DNA of 64,000 nucleotides from Fagopyrum homotropicum (lineage: Eukaryota; Streptophyta; Magnoliopsida; Caryophyllales; Polygonaceae). Where the stretch lies: assembly GCA_033239125.1 (NCBI GenBank), contig BSWB01000006.1, forward strand, positions 118,280,242-118,344,241. The letters are read 5' to 3'. A program made the translations under genes and the position numbers. How positions within the stretch are numbered: the first letter of the stretch is position 1; each line of letters starts with the position of its first letter. Shown piece after piece: positions 37,207 through 48,400 of this stretch. Below the pieces are notes generated by a model. The model did no database searches, was not told the origin of the DNA, and saw nothing but the letters and a program-made list of their open reading frames with translations.

Positions 37207-38793
37207 TTAACTGACCCAACTGCCAGCTTCCTGTTTCTTGGCTCGCCTCTCTTTCATCATACTCCTCAACTGAACAACATTATTCCACATTCCCTTTTCC
37301 CCAAGCATCTTGGAAAGCACCAAGTATATAGACGGATGATCCCTCTCTAAATTGCTAATAGCCTCTGCAGCAGATCGTCCAAGCTCGAAGTCAGAATGCA
37401 AGCCACAAGCTCCAAGGAGCGCACCCCATACAACCACGTCAGGTTCACATGGCATTCCCATGATCAATCTCTCCGCTTTCTCAAGCTGGCCTGCTTTACC
37501 GTACAGATCCACCATACAAGCATAGTGCTCAACGTCTGCTTCAATTCCATACACCTTTTCCATACAACTGAAGACCCTTTCGCCCTTGTCGACAAACCCT
37601 CCATGCACACACGCTGATAGCACATTTAGGACCGTGATCCGGTCAGGATTCACACTATTACTCGTCATTCTATCAAACTCTTCCAAAGCGCTAGCAACTA
37701 GTCCATGCCTTGCATAACCACCAATCATTGAATTCCATGAGGATAGACTTTTATTCGGTAAGGAGTTGAACATGTAATCTGCTGCTTCAATGTCTCCACA
37801 TTTTGCATACATGTCGATTATCGCAGATGACAAGATCGAATCCACTGGTGTGCCGTGATTTATAATGCTGCCATGGACTTGTTCGCCGGTAAGTAGAGAA
37901 GAGCACCCTGCACAAGCATCCAAAATACTCGAAAACGTGAATTGGGTTGGCCGAGTTCCGGATTTCATCATCAAAGTGAACAATTCAAACGCGTCGAAGT
38001 AGTGGCCAATCTGGACATACCCGGAAATCATCACAGTCCAAGAAACTACATTCCTTTCGTCCATCTGATCAAATATAGATCTTGCTTCTTTAACTTGTTG
38101 ATTCTTTAGATACCCATTGACCATGGTGGTCCAAGAGACCACATTCTTCTCAGGCATCTCCATAAACGCCCTTTGAGCCTCATATATTAGCCCAAGCTCC
38201 ATACAACCTAAAATTAATGCATTCCAGGAGCTCACATCCTTTTCTAGTATATCATCAAATACTCCACTTAAGGAGTGAAAATCCCCCAAATCTGTGTAAC
38301 CTCTCATCAATGCAGACCCAACAAACACGCTGGAATTGAGACCAACTAGCAGCGATTGGGCATGTAATTGAGGAACCAAAACATTACACTCATTGCCCAA
38401 AATCGTAGTGATTAAGATAGAGAATGTATATTCACTAGGCTGAAACATAGATCTTCTCAACTTGAGAAAAAAATGGTAAGCTTGTTGTGGGCACTGACTC
38501 TTTTGAAACGCAGAAAGCAAGGTATTACATGAGACGATATCTCTTACCGGCATTTCATCGAACACCTGTTGGGCGACACGGAATTGGTTCGATTTGACAT
38601 ACCCACTAATGATTGCGTTCCATGAACGTACGTCCTGTGACGCTGGATTCTCGTTCAATAGTTGGCGAGCAGCTTCTAGCTGGCCCCTTTGTACGAAACC
38701 ATTGATCAAGGCGTTCAGGGCCGCGGTTGAGAGGGTGGACATGGGGCGAAAACTGGAGGTATAGAGCCATCTTGTGAATGGGTGTATTGACAT
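37207..38793 (-). CDS. Pentatricopeptide repeat (PPR) protein, PLS class with E domain
   Basis: This is an intronless 528-codon frame. Repeated 31-36-residue motifs carry the PLS signatures: NALINGFVQRGQLEAARQL, SWNAIISGYVKSNQ, SWTTMVNGYLKNQQVKEARSIF, SWNSMIGGYARHGL, and HYACMVDLYGKAGQLEKAERLI. The C-terminus is an E-type domain (VWGALLGACGLHSDFELG) and stops at GSWVS without a DYW deaminase domain. Such proteins bind organellar RNA and take part in C-to-U editing or RNA processing. The N-terminus (RWLYTSSFRPMSTLSTAAL) is basic and serine-rich, fitting an organelle transit peptide. The transcript target cannot be read from the sequence. The frame is clean and looks functional. Confidence 0.93.
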   Translation of the reverse strand: MSIHPFTRWLYTSSFRPMSTLSTAALNALINGFVQRGQLEAARQLLNENPASQDVRSWNAIISGYVKSNQFRVAQQVFDEMPVRDIVSCNTLLSAFQKSQCPQQAYHFFLKLRRSMFQPSEYTFSILITTILGNECNVLVPQLHAQSLLVGLNSSVFVGSALMRGYTDLGDFHSLSGVFDDILEKDVSSWNALILGCMELGLIYEAQRAFMEMPEKNVVSWTTMVNGYLKNQQVKEARSIFDQMDERNVVSWTVMISGYVQIGHYFDAFELFTLMMKSGTRPTQFTFSSILDACAGCSSLLTGEQVHGSIINHGTPVDSILSSAIIDMYAKCGDIEAADYMFNSLPNKSLSSWNSMIGGYARHGLVASALEEFDRMTSNSVNPDRITVLNVLSACVHGGFVDKGERVFSCMEKVYGIEADVEHYACMVDLYGKAGQLEKAERLIMGMPCEPDVVVWGALLGACGLHSDFELGRSAAEAISNLERDHPSIYLVLSKMLGEKGMWNNVVQLRSMMKERRAKKQEAGSWVS

Positions 38794-40149
38794 TGGTAGC
38801 TCAGAGACATATCTTACTGGGCGTTGGTGGACTGCGTTTGATCGGGTGGTAGATTGCCATGGAAGAGTATAATATGTATGCCATGGCCCATGAATCGCAA
38901 GATTCCTGTGTTAGTTTCTGAGCCTGAGAGGCTGAAGGGATATCAAACGTGGTCAACCAGTCGTCGTAATAAAATTTAAAATTGGAAATCCAATTTTGAG
39001 AAGTTAAATATCCAAAGTAACCGATAATATCTGTGGTAGAAGGCAGGTGTACAACTAGTTATGTCGTCAGTTTTTTTTGAATAGTAAACTCAATTCTCTT
39101 AGAAACTATAATCGTACCATCTTAATAATCTCAACATGACACAAGAAAATCAATTAAGTCAAAAGTAAACGGAAGAAACATATGTTGATTTTCGATACAA
39201 GTTCTTTTTTACTGAGCAACCTTCACAGATGCCGCGTTGACGGCCGCCTTATCCATGTTGGTTTTTAGATGTACCACCGAAACCTTTATTTGTTGAACAT
39301 TTTTAAGTTCGAATGCAAACTAAGAAACAAAAGTTTCAAAATTTAGAATTTTTACGATAACGTAACTTAATTACACTGACAAATGTAAAAAAAAAAATGT
39401 TTGTATTGACTTTCAACGTGAAAATGTTATTTTCATGATGACTTCCAACGTTAAAATTGAAAACATTGTTTCTGCATTAGCTCTCCACATTGACTCCCAA
39501 GTTGAAAATGTTCAAATTTAACATTCGACATAGTAGATCGGCCATATTTGTTGTCGAATAATAGCAATTCATGCATTCCTAACATGATTAAAACTTTAAT
39601 TCATTAAAAAAATATACTCAAATTCGTACAAAATTGAAATTGCATATATTCAACTAAACCCTAAATCCCGAAAAACAAAAATTTGCAAATTGGTTTGATT
39701 TTGATTGTTGTTGTTTTTTTTTTCAAACATTGTACATTGAAAACGTAGATCGTTTGTTGGAGATGTAATACATTTGAGCTTTCAAACGTCGAATCTAATC
39801 AATATTGAGCCGAAAATTTGTAATTAAATATTGAGAAATTTGAAAGAATAGATAACACCGATATGAAAAATTGGGAGGAAATGAAAAATAAAAATTTTGG
39901 ATATATTTTGTAATTTTTTTATAAAAATGGGTGCTACTTTCAGTTTTTCTGGGCTGCAACATTTTATAATTGGTGAGAAAACAGAAAAAATCTAGAAATG
40001 AAGCCTTCAAATCTTATTTCGTAATAGGATAAAAAAAATTTTAATCAAATGTTTGAAAATATAAGGCATGTAACGTAAAATTAAAAAAAAACAAACATCC
40101 TTAAACTTATTTGAAAATATAAAGCATGTTACATAAAATTTAATTTTTA
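38794..40149. other. Intergenic, no supported gene
   Basis: This is the promoter side of the PPR gene followed by AT-rich DNA. I see no element ends, RNA genes or coding regions. Confidence 0.5.
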
Positions 40150-40158
40150 TTATAAAAA

Positions 40159-42078
40159 GGAAAATTATCCCTATGATATGGAGTATTCCATATTTTGCCC
40201 ATAACTTTTTTTCAACTTCGGTTGGTACTCTCAGTTTTTGCATATTTTCTGAATTTGAACTCCTTAGCATTAACGTTTTTTATTAAAAAAAATTTGAAAA
40301 TAAATAAATTTAATAAAACAAAAAAGAAATTGAAAAGAAAAAATAAAGGGAAATTCCGGATGGTACCCTCGTGGTTTGGGGTATTCCGGATTTTGCCCAC
40401 CAGTTTTTTCAAGTTCGGATGGTACCCTCAAGTTTATGTTGTTTTCCGGATTTTGCCCAAATTCATTACACTTTTTAAAATTCTATTAAAAACATACAAA
40501 AGAAAATAAACTAAAATTAAAAAACAACTTAAAATAGAAAGAATAATTAATTTATTTTAAAAATAAAGAAAACAGTAACTTTTTAAAAAAATATATATAT
40601 ATTATATTAATTTAAAAATAAATTCGTTAGATAATTTTTAAAAAATTTAAAAAAATCAGTGTTTTCTTTTATTTTAAAAATAAATAAATTGGGTAAGCAT
40701 TTTTTAACAAAATCTAAAAAAATAAGTTTTATACTTTATTTCAAAAATAAATAAAATAAGGATTTTTAAAAAAAATTTAAAAAATCACTGTTTTAATTTA
40801 TTATTAAATTGAATAAATCAGTTTTCTATTTTTTTATTTTTTAATATTACTTTATTTTCTTTCTTTTAGTTTTGGGAAATAAATAAAATAGAAAAATTAT
40901 TTATTTATTTTAATAATAAATTAAAACAGTGCTTTTTTTTATTATTTAAAAGAGTCCTTATTTTATTTATTTTTTAAATAAAGTATAACACTTATACTTT
41001 TTAGATTTTGTAAAAAATATGCTAATTCAATTATTTATTTTTAAAATAAATAAAACACTGATTTTTGATTTTTTTTAAAATTTATCTAATTTATTTATTT
41101 TTAAATTAATATAATATATATTTTTTTTATAAAAGTTACTGTTTTACTTTATTTTTAAATTAAATAAATTATTATTTCTATTTTAAGTTGTTTTTTAATT
41201 TTAGTTTATTTTTTTTTGTATGTTTTTAATGGAATTTAAAAAAGTGTAATGAATTTGGGCAAAATCCGGAAAACAACATAAACTCAAGGGTACCATTCGA
41301 ACTTGAAAAAACTGGTGGGCAAAATCCGGAATACCCCAAACCACGAGGGTACCCTCCGGAATTTCCCAAAAATAAATGTATCCCCCAAAATCTGTCGATC
41401 GAAACTCTCTTCCCCAAAGTCGAGCGAACGTTGAAGACGACAGATCAAGACGGCGGCGACTCTAGGCTCCGGTGGCGAGGCAGGGCAAGGCGGTCCGATG
41501 GACTCTACACTTCGACAGGGCGCCACAGGAGACAACTGTTTCCTGGGACACGCAACCCAAGAGAAGGGAGTCGAGAGGCGGCGGAGATCGATTTGGTGGG
41601 GCGTAGGCCGGCCCAAGTATCCTTTGATCGAATGTCTTCGATAATAAGTGGCTTCGAAGGCAGAGTTGTAAGTAGGAGACGAAGTCTCAGGATTTGGCTC
41701 TCCTTTAATTTCATGTAACTTGTTTTCTCCATTGTTGAGCTCGGAAATCGGGCGGATGTATCGTCAATCAATACTACTTCTTAGAGTTTTGACTATAGAA
41801 AGTAGTAGCCGGCGTCGGTAGTGAATGTGGTGGTGACAAAGGAGGGGTGAAGAGTTGAGGGATCCAGAGGTAAGTGTAGAGGAGAGAAGATAGGGGAGTG
41901 TAGAAAATGGAATCGAAGGGTGAGTTGATGCTGTTGTGAGGAAGACAGACGAGGGAGGTGAGGAGGGTGGTTAAGGGGAGAGGAGGTTTTTATCTAATTT
42001 CTTTTCAGTTTCCTTTTTGTTTTATTAAATTTTTTTTAAAAAATTATTGTATAAAAGGGGTATTAACTGGAATTTCCC
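40159..42078. mobile_element. Candidate Pack-MULE (older Mutator-like element) carrying GC-rich DNA
   Basis: The left end (GGAAAATTATCCC, 40159) is a diverged copy of the left arm of the palindromic MULEs. The right end (CTGGAATTTCCC, 42078) is its weak inverse. Flanks TTATAAAAA (40150-40158) and TTGTAAAAA (42079-42087) match at 8 of 9 bases, the length of a Mutator target duplication. Inside are a younger palindromic MULE (40348-41367) and a GC-rich block (about 41390-41990) unlike the AT-rich surroundings. No intact gene was recognised in the block; ORFs at 41284-41771 are unsupported. Confidence 0.55.
40348..41367. mobile_element. Palindromic (foldback) MULE, copy A
   Basis: The element runs from GGGAAATTCCGG to CCGGAATTTCCC, 1,020 bp, with arms of roughly 490 bp that are near-complete inverted copies around a short centre near 40,860. 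A perfect 9-bp target duplication AAAAATAAA (40339-40347 and 41368-41376) supports the Mutator superfamily. It has no coding capacity, so it is a non-autonomous element moved in trans. Confidence 0.85.
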
Positions 42079-42407
42079 TTGTAAAAAATATTAATAGATT
42101 GTTTATCTTGTTATAACAAATATTATGATGGGACAATAATAGTATCAGTTTTCCAGGATTTTTCAATACGGTTATCAAACCCGGTTGATTTTGTTGACAA
42201 GTAAAGAAATGTGTTTGATTCAAGAAATCAAGCATACACCTCATATTGATTGCATAGTTCAGGATTTGAGACATTCTGATTTGTTACCACAGAGTTCTTC
42301 AAACACTAGCCACACACTACAACAGATAATCTTCCATGAACCAAAGATTAACCTACAAAATCAGATAGATCAAGCTTTTCTATACATCTACCAAAATGCC
42401 GAAACCT

Positions 42408-45400
42408 CTACCATGGTGCATTAGCAACCGTGTCAAACTTCGTTCGCTCAGCCTCGATTTTGTCCTTCATAGAGTCCATCATCCCCTGCAACTCTTCTAT
42501 CTCATCATTCTGTATCTCAACCCGTGACACAGCTAATACTCGTTTGTCCTTCAACTCTGCTATTTTCCTGTCTATATCGTTTATCTCCTCATCAATTTCC
42601 GCTCTCTCTCTTTCTCGACATTCAATCTGGCTCCTCACTTGCTCGGATAGAGTCAGAGAATGCTCATGCTGGCTTTTGATGGACACGAGCTCTCTCAAAC
42701 GGGCTCTTACGGGTTGCACGTTGAATCCATGTATTTCCATGTCCAAGAGTGTCTCCATGATGTCGTTGAAGATATTGTCAGGCTCACTGAAATGCAACTT
42801 CGAGACCTTCTCTACCAGACCTGCAAATGTGACCATCAGCCCTATGGCTAACCCCTCCCGACAACCTTCTTTCGTCTCGTACAATGGATGGAAGTGTGGA
42901 TTCTGCGGAATCTGTTGAAACACTTCCATTGCTTCCACCGTATTCCATATTGGAGAGCTCTTCGTGAATGACAAGGTCATCATTGGCACATCATTGTGTT
43001 CAACGGTTCCGTTTAAAACACAATTTCTTCCTTCACTCTCTGCGATAGTAGTAACAAGCTTACATGTCTCATCCGCCAGACAAGGGGAAGGTGAATCAGC
43101 AGGACCGGGTGGACAGCTTGATAGAGGTCTACTATCATCAGAATTGCCAGAATGCTGATTCGAAACTGACTTGGGATTTTCTGTTACTGTGTTTGTTAAA
43201 ACAACTTCGGTTTTTTGTTTCGGACTGTCTTCCGATTCTGCCAAGAACCAAATATTGTAATTAGGAAACCAACAGCCTGTCTTTATATTTTGGGAAATTC
43301 CGGATGGTACCCTCGTGGTTTAGGGTATTTCGGATTTTGCCCACCAGTTTTTTCAAGTTCGGATGGTACCTCAAGTTTATGTTGTTTTCCGGATTTTGCC
43401 CAAATTCATTACACTTTTTTAAATTCCATTAAAAATATACAAAAGAAAATAAACTAAAATTAAAAAACAACTTAAAATAGAAAGAATAATTAATTTATTT
43501 TAAAAATAAAGTAAAACAGTAACTTTTTTTAAAAAATATATATATTATATTAATTTAAAAATAAATTCGTTAGATAATTTTAAAAAAATCAGTGTTTTCT
43601 TTTATTTTAAAAATAAATAAATTGTGTTAGCATTTTTTAACAAAATCTAAAAAAATAAGTTTTATACTTTATTTCAAAAATAAATAAATAAGGATTTTTT
43701 AAAAAAATTTTAAAAAATCACTGTTTTAATTTATTATTAAATTGAATAAATCAGTTTTCTATTTTTTTTTTATTTTTAATATTACTTTATTTTCTTTCTT
43801 TTAGTTTTGGGAAATAAATAAAATAGAAAAATTATTTATTTATTTTAATAATAAATTAAAACAGTGCTTTTTTATTATTTAAAAGAGTCCTTATTTTATT
43901 TATTTTTTAAATAAAGTATAACACTTATATTTTTAGCTTTTGTAAAAAATATGCTAATTCAATTATTTATTTTTAAAATAAATAAAACACTGATTTTTGA
44001 ATTTTTTAAAATTTATCTAATTTATTTATTTTTAAATTAATATAATATATATTTTTTTATAAAAGTTACTGTTTTACTTTATTTTTAAATTAAATAAATT
44101 ATTATTTCTATTTTAAGTTGTTTTTTAATTTTAGTGTATTTTCTTTTGTATGTTTTTAATGGAATTTAAAAAAGTGTAATGAATTTGGGCAAAATCCGGA
44201 AAACAACATAAACTTAAGGGTACCATCCGAACTTGAAAAAACTGGTGGGCAAAATCCGGAATACCCCAAACCACGAGGGTACCATCCGGAATTTCCCTTA
44301 TATTTTTAATCACTATGAGAACACCGGATATGAAATTCTGTGAAAATGGAGAAAAAAATTGCCAACTTTTCTATTCTAGAAAAGAATTTCAAGAAGAAAA
44401 AATTCTGCAAGCTTTTTATTTTGAGGAACTTCAACTCACACTAAAACTCAATTTAATTTACATAAGTTGCAGAAATAGATAGGAACTTGAACAAGAGATT
44501 TGTATTCTGAAACCACATGCAGTTGACAGGCATAATGTCCCAGAAGATTATTCCACACGTGAAGGAATAAAGCAACATCAAAACCAAAACAAACCTTAAC
44601 ATCTCTGCTGTCATCTTCAGTTCAAGGGTTTTCAGAAACAGGAATTCTCTTATATTTTTATATCTATATTTTGTTGAACTGAAATTTAATTCAACTGATA
44701 CAAACTTGAGAACTTCCATTTCTTACATTACTGTTGGTAAAAAAGTCATTGATATTTTATGTTTCTCGATTTCTTAAGTCAGGGATTGATAAGGTTTTAT
44801 TTATAGTTAAGTTTCCTTCTGTTTCAAACCGAGTCTCATAAGGTTTTATAGTTAAGTTTCCTTTCTGCTTGTGTCTTTTTTCCTTCCAATTTCTTTTTAC
44901 AATTTTATCCATGAGTATAAATAAATATAATCAAACACAAAAACTGTACATTAACAGTAACAAGCTTACGTGTGTCATCCACAAAAGGAGGGGTGTGTAA
45001 ATTAGCAGGGTGGGGTAGCCAGCTTGATAGAGGTCTAACATCATCAGAATTATTGCCAGAATCCCACTTTGAAACTGGCATCAAAATACAACCTAAATCT
45101 CATAAGTTTCAGCAATACATATGAACTTGGATAAAGGAACTGTATTCTTGAACCACATATGCTAGGAACAAAGCATCATCAAAACCAAAACAAAAGCTCA
45201 AGAGTTACCTTGGGTAGAAGACAGCATTTCTGTTGTCATCCTCAGATCAACGGCTCCATTTGAAACATGATTACATCCCTCACTCTCTACAAATACAGTT
45301 TATTTACAAATTTGTCCATGAGTATAAATTAAATATAATCAAACATACAATAACAGTAACAAGCTTACTTGTGTCATCCACCAAAGGAGGGGTGGATGAA

Positions 45401-48400
45401 TTAGCAGGCCAGGGTGTCCAGGTTGATAGAGGTCTATCGTCATCAGATTTATTACCAGAATCGCAATTTGAAACTGGCTCTGTGTTCATTAAAACAGCTT
45501 CATCTTCTAGTTGTGGGCTGTCTTCATACTCTGCCAAGAACCCCAAAATTGGAATAAGGAAACTAATGACCTGGCTTTCCAGTTTTATAGACTTATCTCC
45601 GTTTGGTTACAAACCATGATAATGTAAACGGAAAGGAAATGAACCATGTCTACTTTTGCGAAATTGTTCATGAATTGTATATTTGCAATGATCATCCCAG
45701 CACCAGCATATCTGATTGTTCATGAATTATGGTTCAAAAACGCTGGAAGGGAGCTATATTGACTAATGATTAATAAATCATAACACATAAATAGACTAGG
45801 TTTGTTTCTTTCCGTTACAGCAGTGTAACCAAACAGGCTCTCCAGATCACCAGATCTGAGATTCTCTTTGAAAATAGGGGGAATTGCCAACATTTTTACT
45901 GCTACAATTTTTTTTACTTCCAAGTTTCAACAAGAACTTATTTTAAGAACTATAGCTCACATTTTGAGCTCAGACTGACTCAGGCAGATAGGAACTTGAA
46001 TAAGAGAATTGTAATCCTAAACCATATGCAGTTGACAGGCATAATGAAGGTTAGTCAGTTCCCACAAATGGAAGGAATGAAGCAACATCAAAACAAAAAC
46101 CTCATTACTTACCTTGGGTAGAAGATAATAGCTTTTCTGTCATCTTCAACTTCTTTCTACGGTATGTATGTGCTACCATTAGTGATTCAAAAACAATTTT
46201 CCTTTGTCTTGTGGATCTCCTAAGTGTTTCATTCCCAACAATAATGTGATGTGTTTCTTTGGTCTTGGCCCCATTAGCCCTACCTGTAATTGAAATGAAT
46301 TCCAACAAGTATTACTTAACAAGTATAGACTCATTTCATAGGCTAAAGTTGATCAATCCAAGAGGAGGAACTTCAACTATATGTACCTAGTGGTGTCAAA
46401 TTATCACGTGGTTTACCTCTTTTTCTTTTTGGGCTAGTACCTTCATCAGTCAAAACCTCTCTCTCCTGAAGAAAGGGAAAATGATGGTTAGCATTAAAGC
46501 TTCAAACATAACATCAATCTGCAGCAGTAGCGGTGAAAGAGATTATGAATGTTGGACTTGTCATTTAAAGTACTTACATGCTCGCATTCATTGGCAGTAT
46601 TTACGTGGCCATCATTAACATGGGTGAGCTCATTTCCTTTCCCTGGTGTGCCTTTCACTGTTTGGTTAGCACTTTGAGCTAACAAGTGGTTGCATTGACT
46701 ATATTAGATGGTGAGCCAATAAGTAACAATTACTCATTTTCCAAATGACCCAGCATGTGTCACATTAACAGCCCTTTGTATGCAAGCAACTTGTGCATTG
46801 GTCAACAATTTATGTAATTGTCTAGAAAATAAAAAGTTTTCAAAAATGAAAGAATGTATACCAACAGCTGAGGGCCTTGTTGTTCTAATTACAGATCTTA
46901 GTGTTCTTCTACGACCTCTTCCTTTCCGCCTTCTAGATGGGGCTCGCTTGTTTGTTGAAAAGTCAAACTTCTCACCTTGAGCTTCCTACATGAACAAGCC
47001 AGATAAGTCTGAACTTTTGTGCCTACCGTTGTATCTCCCCAAAAAATAAATTTCATAAAGATTATATCACTCTAACAAAGCGGCAGAAATATCTTAAGCA
47101 TGTAATGATAATGATATTCATAGAAAGAAATGGATTGCCCAGAGTCAACATTTCAATTAAAACTATTCTACTCCTGTTATGCACATGAGATGCAGCACCC
47201 AAATCTGGCATACCATCTCCAGCTTATCCTCCAGATTTCAAACCCAATATTTCAAATCAAATATGCCAAGGCTAAAGTACAACTCCCATTCTATTGGCAC
47301 CAACATAGGTCACAGTCCACATCCGAATTCATCCATCCAATATCCAATATTTATGCACCCACATTGTATATATGATGGTTCTTAGTTCAAGATTAAAGTA
47401 CTTTTGTAGCTAATTGAAAGTATAGAGGAAAACAGGCAAGTGATGGTCAGTCAAGCAGTGCTGATTCATCAGAACCAGCTAATAGATTATGCCTAGGAGT
47501 TGATTATATAAATGAATAGTGACATGAAAGTAACTATATTTGTTTCATTTCCATTCCCGGTTATGTGATTATCACCAAACGGACCCTCAATGTTTACACA
47601 AGTACAAGCAGCAGAAAAAGTTTCAATTCAGAAATTTGATGGGGTTATTTAACACAAACTTTATCAACCACAGATCAAAAGACTATTAGGATAGATATTA
47701 TTATTGAAATATATTGGTTAATTATTATATATAGGTTAGGATGATTAGTTTTGATCTGATTGTAATGCTATATACACCTATCAATAACAAGAATCTAAGT
47801 GTGGTTAAAAAACAAGCTTTCCTTTCATTTTATTAATAAGACATCAATTCTGCCTTCTCATATTCTTTTGAAGCAAGAAAAAAAAAGCAGTACAAAACTC
47901 ATGTATCAAGAATCACTAAAAATGCAAGGGCAATTTGGTAACTAAGCCTTTTTGAGAAACTAGAGTAGTAACTAGGCTTTTTAATGTTTCAATTAAGTAA
48001 ATATACCCCAACCTTTTGTATTTATTCTCAAACTTTACACACTCTTCTCTCAAGGGGTACATTTACTAAACACAAAACTAGAAAAAGCCTAGTAAACCAA
48101 ATTGTTTCAAAATGCAAATCCCTTTCCAACTATTAAATTATTGCAACAGAACTGTCAGAATCAAACATACCAGCATTTTCACCGAACTAGAAGAGTTTCC
48201 CATGGAGCCGTTATCTTCCATATCTGAACTCGGGATTTCCAAACTTGCGGGTGATTGATCATTTAGCTCTTCCTGAAAAGGAGCTTTTGTTAAAAAAATT
48301 TTAGGAGGAAACTGTACTGCCTGTTCATATGATAGAGCCCCTTCATTTAACATTTCACAGGGCATTATGTACGTAGAGCTGTTTACTGTAGCCTGCTCTC

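Noticed and set aside
44590..44640. Possible extra exon of the Agenet gene (third copy of the MTxEML segment)
   Set aside because: No convincing acceptor site or phase; direct splicing from 44970 to 43237 is in frame without it.
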